Source of the DNA: CAZQFV01 sp964592645 | GTDB taxonomy: Bacteria; Chloroflexota; Chloroflexia; DTKN01 | Direction of reading: 5' to 3' | Length of the DNA: 64,000 nucleotides | NCBI GenBank assembly: GCA_964592645.1 | Contig: CAZQFV010000004.1 | Span: 124,001-188,000, forward strand | Shown: positions 1 through 7,825 of the stretch, in pieces | Layout: the number at the start of each line of letters is the position of its first letter | Position numbering within the stretch: the first letter of the stretch is position 1 | Program-made: the position numbers and the translations under genes | The notes under the pieces: model-generated | Database searches by the model: none | Seen by the model: the letters and a program-made list of their open reading frames with translations, nothing else | Told to the model about the DNA's origin: nothing

Positions 1-213
1 CTGCGGCCGGGCATGGGGGCCGATGTCGTCGTCTTCGACCTGGCGCGCATCCGCGACCGGGCGACGAACCTCTACCCGCACACCTATCCCCTGGAGAACT
101 ACCCGCACCGCTATCCCGAAGGGATCGATTATGTGCTGGTCAACGGGGTGGTGGTGGTGGAGGAGGGAGAGCACACCGGGGCGCTGCCGGGCCGGGTGCT
201 GCGGCGCCCTTGA
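1..213 (+). CDS. D-aminoacylase / N-acyl-D-amino-acid deacylase, C-terminal end (partial)
   Basis: This is the 3' end of a gene that begins before the window; the frame is open from base 1 to the TGA at 211-213. The visible 70 residues carry the typical C-terminal segment of amidohydrolase family 3 D-aminoacylases: a G-ADVVVFD strand, then a P--YPEGIDYVLVNG--V motif and a closing GALPGRVLR. Family members are zinc enzymes that hydrolyse N-acyl-D-amino acids. The catalytic metal ligands lie upstream and cannot be checked. A peptide importer and a C45-type hydrolase further along would fit peptide scavenging, but they are far away and the link is only suggestive. Confidence 0.85.
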   Translation: MRPGMGADVVVFDLARIRDRATNLYPHTYPLENYPHRYPEGIDYVLVNGVVVVEEGEHTGALPGRVLRRP

Positions 214-327
214 TACGGCCCCGGCGCGCCGCAGGGCAATTTGACCGGGGAGACAGGGCATGGGATAATATTCGCCACCTGGGAAACGCGGCGCCTTTCG
301 AGGATCATTCGACAGAGGAGCAGTCCA

Positions 328-981
328 ATGGCCAAGATCGAGTTCACCCGGAACTATTCAGACCTCAGCACCAACCAGGGCTTCCAGTTCGAGTTCTACT
401 GCGATCGTTGCGGATCGGGGTTCCGCACCCGCTTCCAGCCCTCGACGCTGAGCACCGTGGCCAGCGCGCTCGATGCCGCCGGCAGCCTGCTGGGCGGGTT
501 CCTGGGCCGCGCCGCCGACCTGGGCGAGCGGGCGCGCTCGGCGACCTGGGAAAAGGCCCACGACGAGGCCTTTGTCAAGGCCATGGAGGAGCTGCGGCCC
601 GATTTCGTGCAGTGCCCGCACTGTTCGGCGTGGGTCTGCCGCAAGAGCTGCTGGAACCCGCGCAAGGGCCTGTGCAAGGACTGCGCCCCCGACCTGGGGG
701 TGGAGATGGCCGCCGCCCAGGCCGAACGGACGGTAGAGGAGATCCGGGCGCACGCCCAGATGGCCGAAGAGGACCGCGAGATGCTGCGGGAGAGGAGCTG
801 GCGGGAGGGGGTGCGGGCCACCTGCCCCAGTTGCGGCGCGCCGCTGCCGGCCCAGGTCAAGTTCTGCCCGGAGTGCGGGGCCAAGATCGCGGCGGAAGCG
901 CACTGCGCCGAGTGCGGGGCCAAGATCGCTCCCGGCGCCAAGTTCTGCGGCGAATGCGGGGCCAGGGTGCCGGGGCACTAA
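328..981 (+). CDS. zinc-ribbon protein with three Cys-pair regions
   Basis: A 217-residue soluble protein of unknown role. The start at 328 is preceded by GAGGAG at 315-320; an upstream in-frame ATG at 241 lacks such a site. The N-terminus has CDRCGSGFRT and then CPHCSAWVC plus a CKDC pair, which could form a treble-clef or double zinc site. A charged helical middle follows. The C-terminus has two consecutive zinc ribbons, CPSCGAPLP--KFCPECG and CAECGAKI--KFCGECG. The helical middle and double C-terminal ribbon resemble bacterial double-zinc-ribbon scaffold proteins. No enzymatic motif is seen, so function is left open. It stands alone on the plus strand between the amidohydrolase and a convergent CHAT remnant. 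Confidence 0.8.
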   Translation: MAKIEFTRNYSDLSTNQGFQFEFYCDRCGSGFRTRFQPSTLSTVASALDAAGSLLGGFLGRAADLGERARSATWEKAHDEAFVKAMEELRPDFVQCPHCSAWVCRKSCWNPRKGLCKDCAPDLGVEMAAAQAERTVEEIRAHAQMAEEDREMLRERSWREGVRATCPSCGAPLPAQVKFCPECGAKIAAEAHCAECGAKIAPGAKFCGECGARVPGH

Positions 982-1011
982 ACGAGTTCGCGCAGGGTGG
1001 CGGCCATGGCC

Positions 1012-1626
1012 CTATCCTCGTCGGCGGACAAATAGCCGCCCCTTGTCGTCCTGGCCGCGCAGGTAGAGCGTGGGGATGAACCACTGGGCGGTGTCCAGGA
1101 TGCGCAGGCGCCCGGCATTGACCGCCGCCGGCAGCGTCTCCAAACGCCCCAGGGCGCGGTAGAAGCCCTGGGCGAAACGCGCCGCCGCCCCTGCCGTGAT
1201 GGGCAACTGCGTGGCCACCACGGCCGGGACGCCGGCCTGGATAAGCGCCGGGCCGGCCCCGCCAAAGAGCGTCTCCCCGCCGACCGCCCCGCTCCGGCAG
1301 GCCGAAAGCACCGCCAGGCGCAGGGGGCTCTTGTAGAAGAGCGCGCCCAAGTATTCGCTGCCGACCGGGTCGCTTTTGCCCCCCCTATAGCGGTCAAATT
1401 CCCCGAAAAACCCCGGATGTATGTCGCCGGATGGACAAGGAGCGCGGCCGATCCCCGAGCAGAGCGGCCCAAGGCCGCTTGGTCGAAGGGTGGCCCGCGC
1501 CTCCAGGGGCCAGCGGTCCTTCGACTTCGCCGCCCTTCGCTTTGCTCCGGGCGGCTCCGCTCGGGGACCGCTTGCCTGCCCATCCAGAAACGTGCATCCG
1601 GGAAACCCGGCGAGGGTTTCTGCCAA
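1012..1626 (-). pseudogene. CHAT-domain (caspase-like) protease remnant
   Basis: The minus-strand frame retains the C-terminal half of a CHAT domain: PLRLAVLSACRSG with the presumed catalytic Cys, then GGAGPALIQAGVPAVVATQ, a FAQGFYRAL helix and a closing WFIPTLYLRG. CHAT proteins normally have a His in a HFxGHG-type motif 40-60 residues before the Cys. That part is missing. In its place the frame passes through a GC-rich stretch (about 1447-1575) that looks like an inserted repeat. A short piece reading PGCTFLDGQA just beyond it may be the displaced upstream part of the domain. There is no start codon context and no TPR region. I read this as a decayed gene; a diverged expressed fragment cannot be excluded. 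Confidence 0.6.
1447..1575. repeat. GC-rich repeat-like insert within the CHAT remnant
   Basis: This stretch has a different texture from the flanking protein-like sequence. It contains CTTCGACTTCGCCGCCCTTC followed by GCTTTGCTCCGGGCGGCTCC, a pattern I associate with dispersed intergenic repeats in GC-rich genomes. It interrupts the CHAT reading frame between a PGCTFLDGQA piece and a GDIHPGFF piece. No transposase or clear terminal inverted repeats are visible. Only one copy occurs in this window, so its repeat nature is an inference. Confidence 0.4.
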
Positions 1627-1668
1627 CCCGCATCGCCGGAGGATGCCCTCGGCGCGCCCTTCCTTTCC

Positions 1669-2043
1669 TCACGCCGTTCGGCCGAGCAGGTAGACGATCA
1701 ACGCCATCGCCAGCGCCAGCGTCACCGGGGCGATGCGGTGTAGGGTCCGCATGAGGGCGTAATCGAGCCTGCCCATGCTCATCAGCGCCCCGGTGGCGAA
1801 CAGGGTGACGGCGCACAGCGCCGCCACCACGAGCAGCGCGATGACCGGGGCCGGGGAGGGAACCCCCTTCAGCGAGCGGACCACCTGCACCACGACGGCG
1901 ACGAGCGCGGCCAGGGCCAACAGCTTGTGGATGTTGAAGAGGAGGCCGTTGTACGGCCGGCCGGCGTGGCTCACCCAGAAACCCAGGGCCACCGTCAGGA
2001 GAAAGGCGATGCCGGGGAGGATGAATTTCAACAGGGCGCTCAT
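1669..2043 (-). CDS. small four-helix integral membrane protein
   Basis: A 124-residue protein with about four hydrophobic helices, starting MSALLKFILPGIAFLL. A conserved-looking HKLLALAAL sits in helix 2 and a second His (LHRIAP) between helices 3 and 4; such paired His can bind haem in small cytochrome-b-like membrane proteins, but this is not demonstrated. The start at 2043 overlaps the stop of the upstream gene by four bases (ATGA), indicating translational coupling. It is the last gene of the minus-strand train. Function unknown. Confidence 0.75.
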   Translation of the reverse strand: MSALLKFILPGIAFLLTVALGFWVSHAGRPYNGLLFNIHKLLALAALVAVVVQVVRSLKGVPSPAPVIALLVVAALCAVTLFATGALMSMGRLDYALMRTLHRIAPVTLALAMALIVYLLGRTA

Positions 2044-2216
2044 CTCTCTGCCCCGGCCAGGTACTTCTGATAGGCCTTCCAGCCGGGGCACCAGGTGGTG
2101 TGCCAGCGCCACAGGCGCGCCCACCAGGCGTTCGGCTTCGCCTCGGCCTTTTTGCGGAAGGGACAACCCTGGCAGGCGGGGGCTTTCTGTGCGGTAGGGG
2201 CTCGGCTGTCGTTCAT
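2040..2216 (-). CDS. small Cys/Trp-rich protein
   Basis: A 58-residue protein with a CQGCPFRKK motif near the N-terminus and a Trp-rich, basic C-terminus (WARLWRWHTTWCPGW). The ATG at 2216 sits 6 bases after AAGGAG, which itself overlaps the end of the MFS gene. A TTG two codons earlier is the other possible start. The stop overlaps the start of the next membrane protein. The CxxC could bind a metal. Pairing with a small His-containing membrane protein suggests the two work together. No family was recognised. Confidence 0.65.
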   Translation of the reverse strand: MNDSRAPTAQKAPACQGCPFRKKAEAKPNAWWARLWRWHTTWCPGWKAYQKYLAGAER

Positions 2217-2218
2217 GG

Positions 2219-3406
2219 TCAACTCCTTGACGCGTTATGGGGGCCGAATACCGGCCGGAGCAGGGGGACGATTAGCAGGTTCAGCGCGGCGATGGCCACA
2301 AAGGTCCAGCGGTAGCCCAACGTGTCCACCAACGCCCCGCCTAGGGCCAGGCCGATCCCGGTGCCTACGTTGGCCACCGCCATCAAGATGGCAAACATCG
2401 AGGCGGCGATGCGCCCATCGGTGGCCGCCATAGCCGCGGCGAAGTAGACCGTCTCGTAATAGCCAAAGGCCAATCCGAAGAAAAAGACCAGCGGCCAGGC
2501 TATCGCCGGCCCGTTGATCAGCGCCAGGGCCAACCCGGCCACCAGGGCCGCCCCCAACGCCCCTTCCATAGCCCGCCGGTGGCCCAGCCGGTCGGCCAGG
2601 TGCCCGCCGGTCACGCCCCCCAGCACCACGCCGATCCCCCATACTGCGGTGTAGAACCCGGCCATCAGGTAAGTGATGCGATAGGTTTCCTGCAAAAAGG
2701 GGTTCACCACCTCGTTGGTGCCGTTGATCACCAGCGAATAGAGCGCGCCCAGCAGCCCCAAGGCGATCACCGGCCAGCGGCGGAAGGCGCGAAAGGCCGA
2801 CCACTCAAAGGCCCGGCCGGCCGGCCGGACCGGCTCGCGCACCGGCAGCACCAGCGCCAGCGGCACGAGCGTGATCGCCGCCAGGCTCCAGAAGGCCGCC
2901 TTCCAATCCGCCAGGTGCGCCAGCAGCCCCAGCGCCGCCGACACCACCACCACCCCCAACGCCCGCCCGGCCACCATGATCCCCTGCACGGTGCCCTCGT
3001 CCTCCTTCGGTGTCGTGTCCAAGGCCAAGCCGTCGGTGCAGGTGTCGTACAGCGCCATCCCGGTCATGGCCAGGAAAGCCACCCCCAGCAGCAGGGCGAA
3101 CTGCCGGGCCGGGTGGACGAGCGGGAAGGCGATGAGGCAACCGGCCTGCAGCAAAAGCCCCACCACGATGTAGGGCTGGCGATGCCCCCTCCCCAGCAGG
3201 TTCACCCGGTCGCTGAGCATACCCAAGAAGATCTTGAGCACGAACGGCGTCAGGGCGATGGCCGAAAAGACCCCGATCTGGCTCATGCTGAGCGCAAAGG
3301 AGCGCAGGTAGAGGGCGTTCAGCGCCGTAAAGTAGCTGAGGATGGACCCCTGGGCAAAGTAGAGCAGGGCGAACAGGCTGTAACGGAAGGCTTTCCTCTC
3401 GAACAT
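2219..3406 (-). CDS. MFS transporter
   Basis: A 395-residue protein with about twelve hydrophobic segments, beginning MFERKAFRYSLFALLYFAQG. The loop between helices 2 and 3 has the MFS signature form (FLGMLSDRVNLLGRGHRQPY), and a related GGHLADRLGHRRA lies between helices 8 and 9. The overall look is of MFS members near the AmpG/PucC/acetyl-CoA-transporter-like branch. Substrate unknown. The start at 3406 follows GAGGTGACC; upstream in-frame codons reach 3499 but look non-coding. It lies 89 bases after the response regulator and abuts the small Cys protein, so all three are probably co-transcribed. Confidence 0.88.
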   Translation of the reverse strand: MFERKAFRYSLFALLYFAQGSILSYFTALNALYLRSFALSMSQIGVFSAIALTPFVLKIFLGMLSDRVNLLGRGHRQPYIVVGLLLQAGCLIAFPLVHPARQFALLLGVAFLAMTGMALYDTCTDGLALDTTPKEDEGTVQGIMVAGRALGVVVVSAALGLLAHLADWKAAFWSLAAITLVPLALVLPVREPVRPAGRAFEWSAFRAFRRWPVIALGLLGALYSLVINGTNEVVNPFLQETYRITYLMAGFYTAVWGIGVVLGGVTGGHLADRLGHRRAMEGALGAALVAGLALALINGPAIAWPLVFFFGLAFGYYETVYFAAAMAATDGRIAASMFAILMAVANVGTGIGLALGGALVDTLGYRWTFVAIAALNLLIVPLLRPVFGPHNASRS

Positions 3407-3495
3407 GGTCACCTCGCCTGATAGTTTTTCCCACGATCGGCAGGGGAAAGGCGCGCCACCCATCCCTGCCCCGCGCCCTCGGCCCAGGCGGCAAC

Positions 3496-4203
3496 TCATC
3501 CTTCGAAACGGTAGCCGAGCCCGCGCACGGTGACGAGGCGCGTGGGGTGCGCCGGGTCGGCCTCGATCTTGCCCCGCAGCCAGCGCACGTGCACGTCCAC
3601 CGTGCGCGTGCCCCCGCCATAGTCCCAGCCCCAGACCCGCTCCAGGATCAGGTCGCGGGAGAGCACCATCCCCCGGTTGCGGGCCAGGAACACCAGCAGG
3701 TCGTACTCCTTGGGTTTCAGGTGGATCACCTCGCCGGCCCGGCGGACCTCGCCGCGCCCCAGGTCCAATGTCAGGTCGTCAAAGGTCAGCCGGCCGGCAG
3801 AGGCGACCTCTCCCCCGACGCCCGCCTCCCCCCGGATCAGGCGCACCCGCCGCAGCAGGGACTTGACGCGGGCCATGAGCTCGCGCATGCCGAACGGCTT
3901 GGTCACATAGTCGTCGGCGCCCAACTCCAGCCCGACAACCTTATCCACCTCCTCTGCCCGCGCCGTGAGCATCAGGATCGGCACGCTCATCTCCCGGCGC
4001 AGGACGCGGCAGACCTCGAGGCCGTCGATGCCCGGCAGCATCAGGTCCAGGACGATCAGGTCGGGACGCTCCCGGCGGGCGACCTCCAGCGCGGCCCGCC
4101 CATCGACCGCGGTGGAGACCTCGTAGCCCTGCCGGGCCAGGTTGTACGCAAGCGCTTCCAACAGCGTGCGCTCGTCCTCGACCACCAGCACTTTTTCGCC
4201 CAC
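3496..4203 (-). CDS. OmpR/PhoB-family response regulator
   Basis: 235 residues: a receiver domain (1-120) with acidic D10, phospho-acceptor D53 in LIVLDLMLPG, T80 and K102 in VTKPF, then a winged-helix DNA-binding domain (about 140-233) ending GTRTVDVHVRWLRGKIE---VRGLGYRFEG. It should bind DNA as a phosphorylated dimer. No histidine kinase is adjacent or anywhere upstream in this strand, so it is an orphan here. It sits between a histidine phosphatase and an MFS transporter; regulation of that transporter is plausible but unproven. Confidence 0.95.
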   Translation of the reverse strand: MGEKVLVVEDERTLLEALAYNLARQGYEVSTAVDGRAALEVARRERPDLIVLDLMLPGIDGLEVCRVLRREMSVPILMLTARAEEVDKVVGLELGADDYVTKPFGMRELMARVKSLLRRVRLIRGEAGVGGEVASAGRLTFDDLTLDLGRGEVRRAGEVIHLKPKEYDLLVFLARNRGMVLSRDLILERVWGWDYGGGTRTVDVHVRWLRGKIEADPAHPTRLVTVRGLGYRFEG

Positions 4204-4263
4204 GGCGGCCCTCCACGCTCGGCGCTAGAGGCCAACGGGCAGGTTGTTCATCGCGCGCCCCAC

Positions 4264-4884
4264 CTACTCCCGGCCGGCCCGCAGGTGGCAGGTGTCGTTC
4301 ATCGCCACCAGGGCGCAGCGCTCGCCCTCCACTTCCAGGACGTTGATCGCGCCGTTGTCCTGGCGCAGCCTCCAGAAGCAATCGAGGCCCGCGCCCATCG
4401 CCCCCAGCAGGATAACCCGGTTGACCACAGTGTGGCTCACCAGGACGATAGCCTGGCCCTCGTGGCGGGCGGCCAGCTCGCGCACCGCGGCCATGGCCCG
4501 GGCGCGCAGCTCCTCCAGCGTCTCGCCGCCGGGGATCTGGGCGGCGTGCGGCGCGTTGTACCAGCGATCGGCGACCTGGGGCCACCGCTGCCGGGCCTCG
4601 TCCGGCGTCAGCCCCTGCCACTGGCCGTAGTCGATGTCCACCAGGCCGGGGGCGGCCTGCACCGGGAGTCCCCACGGTCGGGCGATGGCCTCGGCCGTCT
4701 GCACGGCCCGCGACAGGGGGCTGGAGTAGACGGCCGCCGGCCGCCACTCACCGGCGATGCGCCGGCCGGCCGCCTCCGCCTGGGCCAATCCGGCCTCGTT
4801 CAGCGGCACGTCGGCCCGCCCACGGAACCGCTCCACCCGGTTCCACTCGGTCTGGCCATGCCGCACCAGGATCACCTGGGTCAA
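4264..4884 (-). CDS. histidine phosphatase superfamily protein (phosphoglycerate-mutase-like)
   Basis: 206 residues with the catalytic motif LVRHGQTEWN at residues 6-15 (phospho-His in RHG), a downstream acid in GGETLEEL, and the second His in VLVSHTVVNRVIL. The compact size matches CobC/PhoE/GpmB-type phosphatases rather than true 2,3-bisphosphoglycerate-dependent mutases (about 230-250 residues). It starts 28 bases after the enolase stop, so a glycolytic role is tempting. Broad-specificity phosphatase activity is just as likely, and the sequence does not decide it. Confidence 0.9.
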   Translation of the reverse strand: MTQVILVRHGQTEWNRVERFRGRADVPLNEAGLAQAEAAGRRIAGEWRPAAVYSSPLSRAVQTAEAIARPWGLPVQAAPGLVDIDYGQWQGLTPDEARQRWPQVADRWYNAPHAAQIPGGETLEELRARAMAAVRELAARHEGQAIVLVSHTVVNRVILLGAMGAGLDCFWRLRQDNGAINVLEVEGERCALVAMNDTCHLRAGRE

Positions 4885-4912
4885 CGTTCACCTCCCGCCG
4901 TATCCGCACCGC

Positions 4913-6196
4913 TCAGCGCACAAAGGCCCGGCGTCCGGCGTACACCGCCCGGTCGCCCAAGTACTCTTCGATCCGCAGCAGTTGGTTGTACTTTTCCACC
5001 CGCTCCCCGCGGCACGGCGCGCCGGTCTTCAGATGGCCCGTGCCCATAGCCACCGTAAAGTCGGCGATGAACGAATCGACCGTCTCGCCGCTGCGGTGCG
5101 ACACCATCGCCCCCCAGCCGGCCTGCCGGGCCATGTCGATGGCCGCGATCGTCTCGCTCACCGTGCCGATCTGGTTCAGCTTGATCAACACGGCGTTGGC
5201 CACGTCCTCGGCGATACCGCGGGCGATGCGCTGCACGTTGGTGACGAACAGATCGTCGCCGACGAGCTCGACCCGCCCGCCGACGGCCTGGTTGAGCATC
5301 TTCCAGCCGGCCCAGTCGTCCTCGGCCAGGCCGTCCTCGATGACGGCGATGGGGTACCTTTGCACCCAGTCGGCATACATAGCGACCATCTGTTCCGCCG
5401 TGATGCGGCGGCCTTCCGTCCGCAGGTGGTACATCCCCTCCTCGTAGAAGCCGCTCGAGGCCGGGTCCAGGGCCAGGACAATGTCCGCGCCGGGCCGGTA
5501 ACCGGCGCGCGTGATGGCCTCCAGGATCAGCTCCACCGCCTCGGCGTTGCTCTTGAGCGCCGGGGCGAAGCCGCCCTCGTCGCCCACGCCGGTCGAGTAC
5601 CCCTTGCTCTTCAACACGGCCTTGAGCGCCTGGTACGTCTCGCTGCCCCAGCGCAGCGCCTCGCGGAAGTTGGGCGCGCCCACCGGGGCGATCATGAACT
5701 CCTGCAGGTCGGTGCCCTGCCAGTTGGCGTGGACGCCGCCGTTCAGGATGTTGAACATCGGCACGGGGAGCAGGCGGGCCTCCTCGCCCCCCAGGTAGTG
5801 GTACAACGGCCGGCCCACGGCGGCAGCCGCCGCGCGGGCCACGGCCATGCTCACCCCGAGGATGGCGTTGGCCCCCAGCACGCTCTTGTTGGGCGTCCCG
5901 TCCCGTTCGAGCATCGCCCGGTCCACGCCGGCCTGGTCCAAGGCATCCAGGCCGCGCACGGCCGCGGCCAGCTCCTGGCGCACATGCCCAACGGCCTGCA
6001 GTACACCCTTGCCGCCGTAGCGTCCCTTGTCGCCGTCGCGCAGCTCCAGCGCCTCGTGCACGCCGGTGCTGGCCCCAGACGGCACGGCCGCCCGCCCCTG
6101 CGCGCCGCCGCTCAGGTGAACCTCGACCTCCACCGTCGGGTTGCCGCGTGAGTCGAGGATCTCCCGCGCCCAAACCTGCTCGATCTTGGTATCCAT
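4913..6196 (-). CDS. eno: enolase
   Basis: 427 residues, full length for bacterial enolase, which converts 2-phosphoglycerate to phosphoenolpyruvate in glycolysis. Seen in order: the N-terminal IEQVWAREILDSRGNPTVEV, the GASTG loop, GDEGGFAP, the Mg ligands in ALDPASS, IEDGLAEDDW and GDDLFVTN, the catalytic Lys in LIKLNQIGTVSET, and SHRSGETVD. The ATG at 6196 has a strong AGAAGGAGG site 6 bases upstream, so independent initiation is expected. Unusually, the frame stays open upstream into the Cys-rich gene with no stop between them. It is the fifth gene of the MutS-like train. Confidence 0.97.
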   Translation of the reverse strand: MDTKIEQVWAREILDSRGNPTVEVEVHLSGGAQGRAAVPSGASTGVHEALELRDGDKGRYGGKGVLQAVGHVRQELAAAVRGLDALDQAGVDRAMLERDGTPNKSVLGANAILGVSMAVARAAAAAVGRPLYHYLGGEEARLLPVPMFNILNGGVHANWQGTDLQEFMIAPVGAPNFREALRWGSETYQALKAVLKSKGYSTGVGDEGGFAPALKSNAEAVELILEAITRAGYRPGADIVLALDPASSGFYEEGMYHLRTEGRRITAEQMVAMYADWVQRYPIAVIEDGLAEDDWAGWKMLNQAVGGRVELVGDDLFVTNVQRIARGIAEDVANAVLIKLNQIGTVSETIAAIDMARQAGWGAMVSHRSGETVDSFIADFTVAMGTGHLKTGAPCRGERVEKYNQLLRIEEYLGDRAVYAGRRAFVR

Positions 6197-7003
6197 CGTT
6201 GGCCTCCTTCTGTCCTCCAATGTCGTTGTCGCATGTCCCAGGGTCCTGGGGCCGGAGCGGCGCGGAACCGACACTGCATCGGCCGCCAGGCCGCCGAAGA
6301 AGTGGACGGCGCGGTCGGGCGCTCGTTCCTCATCGCCGGTCATCTGCTCATGCCGGTACTGCCAGGCCCGCTTGCGCAGATACTCGCCCAGGTCGCGCCG
6401 CAGCGCGGCCAACCGCGCGGCGGCGTCGCCGGCCAGGTAGCCGGCCACCTCCGGGTTCGCGCCCGCCGCCCGCAGCGCTTCCCGCAGGTGGCGCAGGCAC
6501 AGGCCGCTCGAGGCAGCGTAGGCCGCCCGGAACGCCTCGTCGGTGCATCCCTCCACGAGCCAGCCGATGATGCGCTGCGCCGTCTCGCGCCCTCGCGCGC
6601 ACGCCGGGCAGGGTTCGCCCCCCGCCAGGCCGGCCGGCATGTCGGCCGGCGAAGCTGCTCTCCGCCACCAGGAGGAACGGGGCTTCGGGGCCGGCTGCCC
6701 TGCCAGGTCGCGCAGCGCGGCGTCCACCCGCTGCAGCAGGTCCTCGTAGATGATCCCGTTGCCCATGGCGTCGCCAAAGTGCTCCGTCTCCATCCGGTAC
6801 AGTTGCCAGGCGTGCGCCGGGCAAAAACCGTTGCTGTGCACCAGGCGGACCCGCGTGGTCAGGTCGTTGACATTCTCCCAGAGCAGGTGGAACAGGTAGC
6901 GCGCCGCGGCCTCCTGCTCCACACGGCAGACGGGGCAGCCCTCCTGTCGGAAGGCCGCCTTGAGCTCGACTTCGGCCAACGCGAACCGTCGATCGTTGCT
7001 CAT
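6197..7003 (-). CDS. Cys-rich DUF6062-like protein, copy 1, without its own stop codon
   Basis: About 230 residues of recognisable protein from MSNDRRFALAEVELKAAF. Four Cys motifs occur in order, EGCPVC, NGFCPAHAW, EPCPAC and SGLCLRHL, all matched in the neighbouring copy 2, along with a shared ENVND motif. The set resembles a metal-binding all-helical family that I recall as DUF6062. Homology to copy 2 fades near EYLRKRAWQYRHEQ. After that the frame runs about 39 codons of unconserved sequence straight into the enolase ATG with no stop. It may be a true fusion, a lost stop codon or a sequencing frameshift. The start at 7003 has no clear ribosome site; TATACT lies just before it. Confidence 0.7.
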
Positions 7004-7070
7004 AGTATACCATAGCCTGGCGCCGCCGCCAATACCGGCGATGGGCACTCGCGCCTCGGCGCCCCCGCCC

Positions 7071-7775
7071 TCACCGCACGCCCGGCTGGCCCGAAACCAG
7101 CGCCAGCGCCCGGATCCAGGAATCGCCCTCCGTCCCCACCGGCTCGTCGCGGAAGCGGTAGTCCTGCTTGCGGATGAACTCTCCAAGCTCGCCCAGCAGC
7201 CGCAACCAGGCCTCCCGCTGCAGGGCGATGAGCTCCGCAGCGGCCGCGGGGTCCGCCATCTCCACCACCTGCCGCAGGTGGGGCAGGCACAGTCCGGCGG
7301 AGCGCGCCAGGTCTGCCCGCACCTCCCGATCGTCCAGGTGCTCCAGCAGGGTCTGGCCGTAGATCATCTCCGCGCTCTCGCGCACCTGGCAAGCCGGGCA
7401 GGGCTGCCGTGGCGACAGGTCGGCGAGGGGCCCGCCCCGCCCCGCCAATGGAGGGGTCCGCCGCAGCCACTGCCAGAGGCCGGCCGCGGCCGGCAGGGCC
7501 GCCGGATCGGCCAACCGCTTGGCGACATCCTGCAGCACGTCACGGTACAGGATGGCCGTTCCCAGGGCGTCGTGCTCCTCGTACATCTGCCAGGCATGCA
7601 GGTTGCAGAAGCCGCGGGCCCGGCGGAACCCGCTGCGCACCTCCGAATCGTTGACGTTCTCATAGAGCAAGTTGTCCAGGTAGCGGCGGACCACCCGGCG
7701 CACCAGGCGGCACAGGGCGCAGCCTTCCTGCTCCAGTGCTTCGCGCAGCTCATGGTAGCTGGTGTGTTTGCTCAC
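7071..7775 (-). CDS. Cys-rich DUF6062-like protein, copy 2
   Basis: 234 residues, paralogous to the next gene. Cys motifs EGCALC, RGFCNLHAW, QPCPAC and AGLCLPHL occur at the same spacings, and YENVNDSEVRSGF is shared. I chose the GTG at 7775 because it aligns with the start of copy 1 (SKHTSYHELREAL against SNDRRFALAEVEL) and lies just after a GAGGTGG site; an ATG five codons upstream is possible. The product looks cytosolic and helical with no signal or membrane segment. The CxxC and FCxxH pairs suggest a bound metal, probably zinc or Fe-S; this is inference. It begins 50 bases after MutS-like B. Confidence 0.78.
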   Translation of the reverse strand: MSKHTSYHELREALEQEGCALCRLVRRVVRRYLDNLLYENVNDSEVRSGFRRARGFCNLHAWQMYEEHDALGTAILYRDVLQDVAKRLADPAALPAAAGLWQWLRRTPPLAGRGGPLADLSPRQPCPACQVRESAEMIYGQTLLEHLDDREVRADLARSAGLCLPHLRQVVEMADPAAAAELIALQREAWLRLLGELGEFIRKQDYRFRDEPVGTEGDSWIRALALVSGQPGVR

Positions 7776-7825
7776 TGCCTGCCACCTCATCGCCGCCCAC
7801 GGCTTCCCGGGATCGCCGGGAGGCC

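Noticed and set aside
7004..7186. N-terminal extension of the Cys-rich copy 1 frame
   Set aside because: The extension is Ser/Arg/Gly-rich, overlaps copy 2, and aligns with nothing in copy 2. MSNDRR at 7003 matches the paralogue start.
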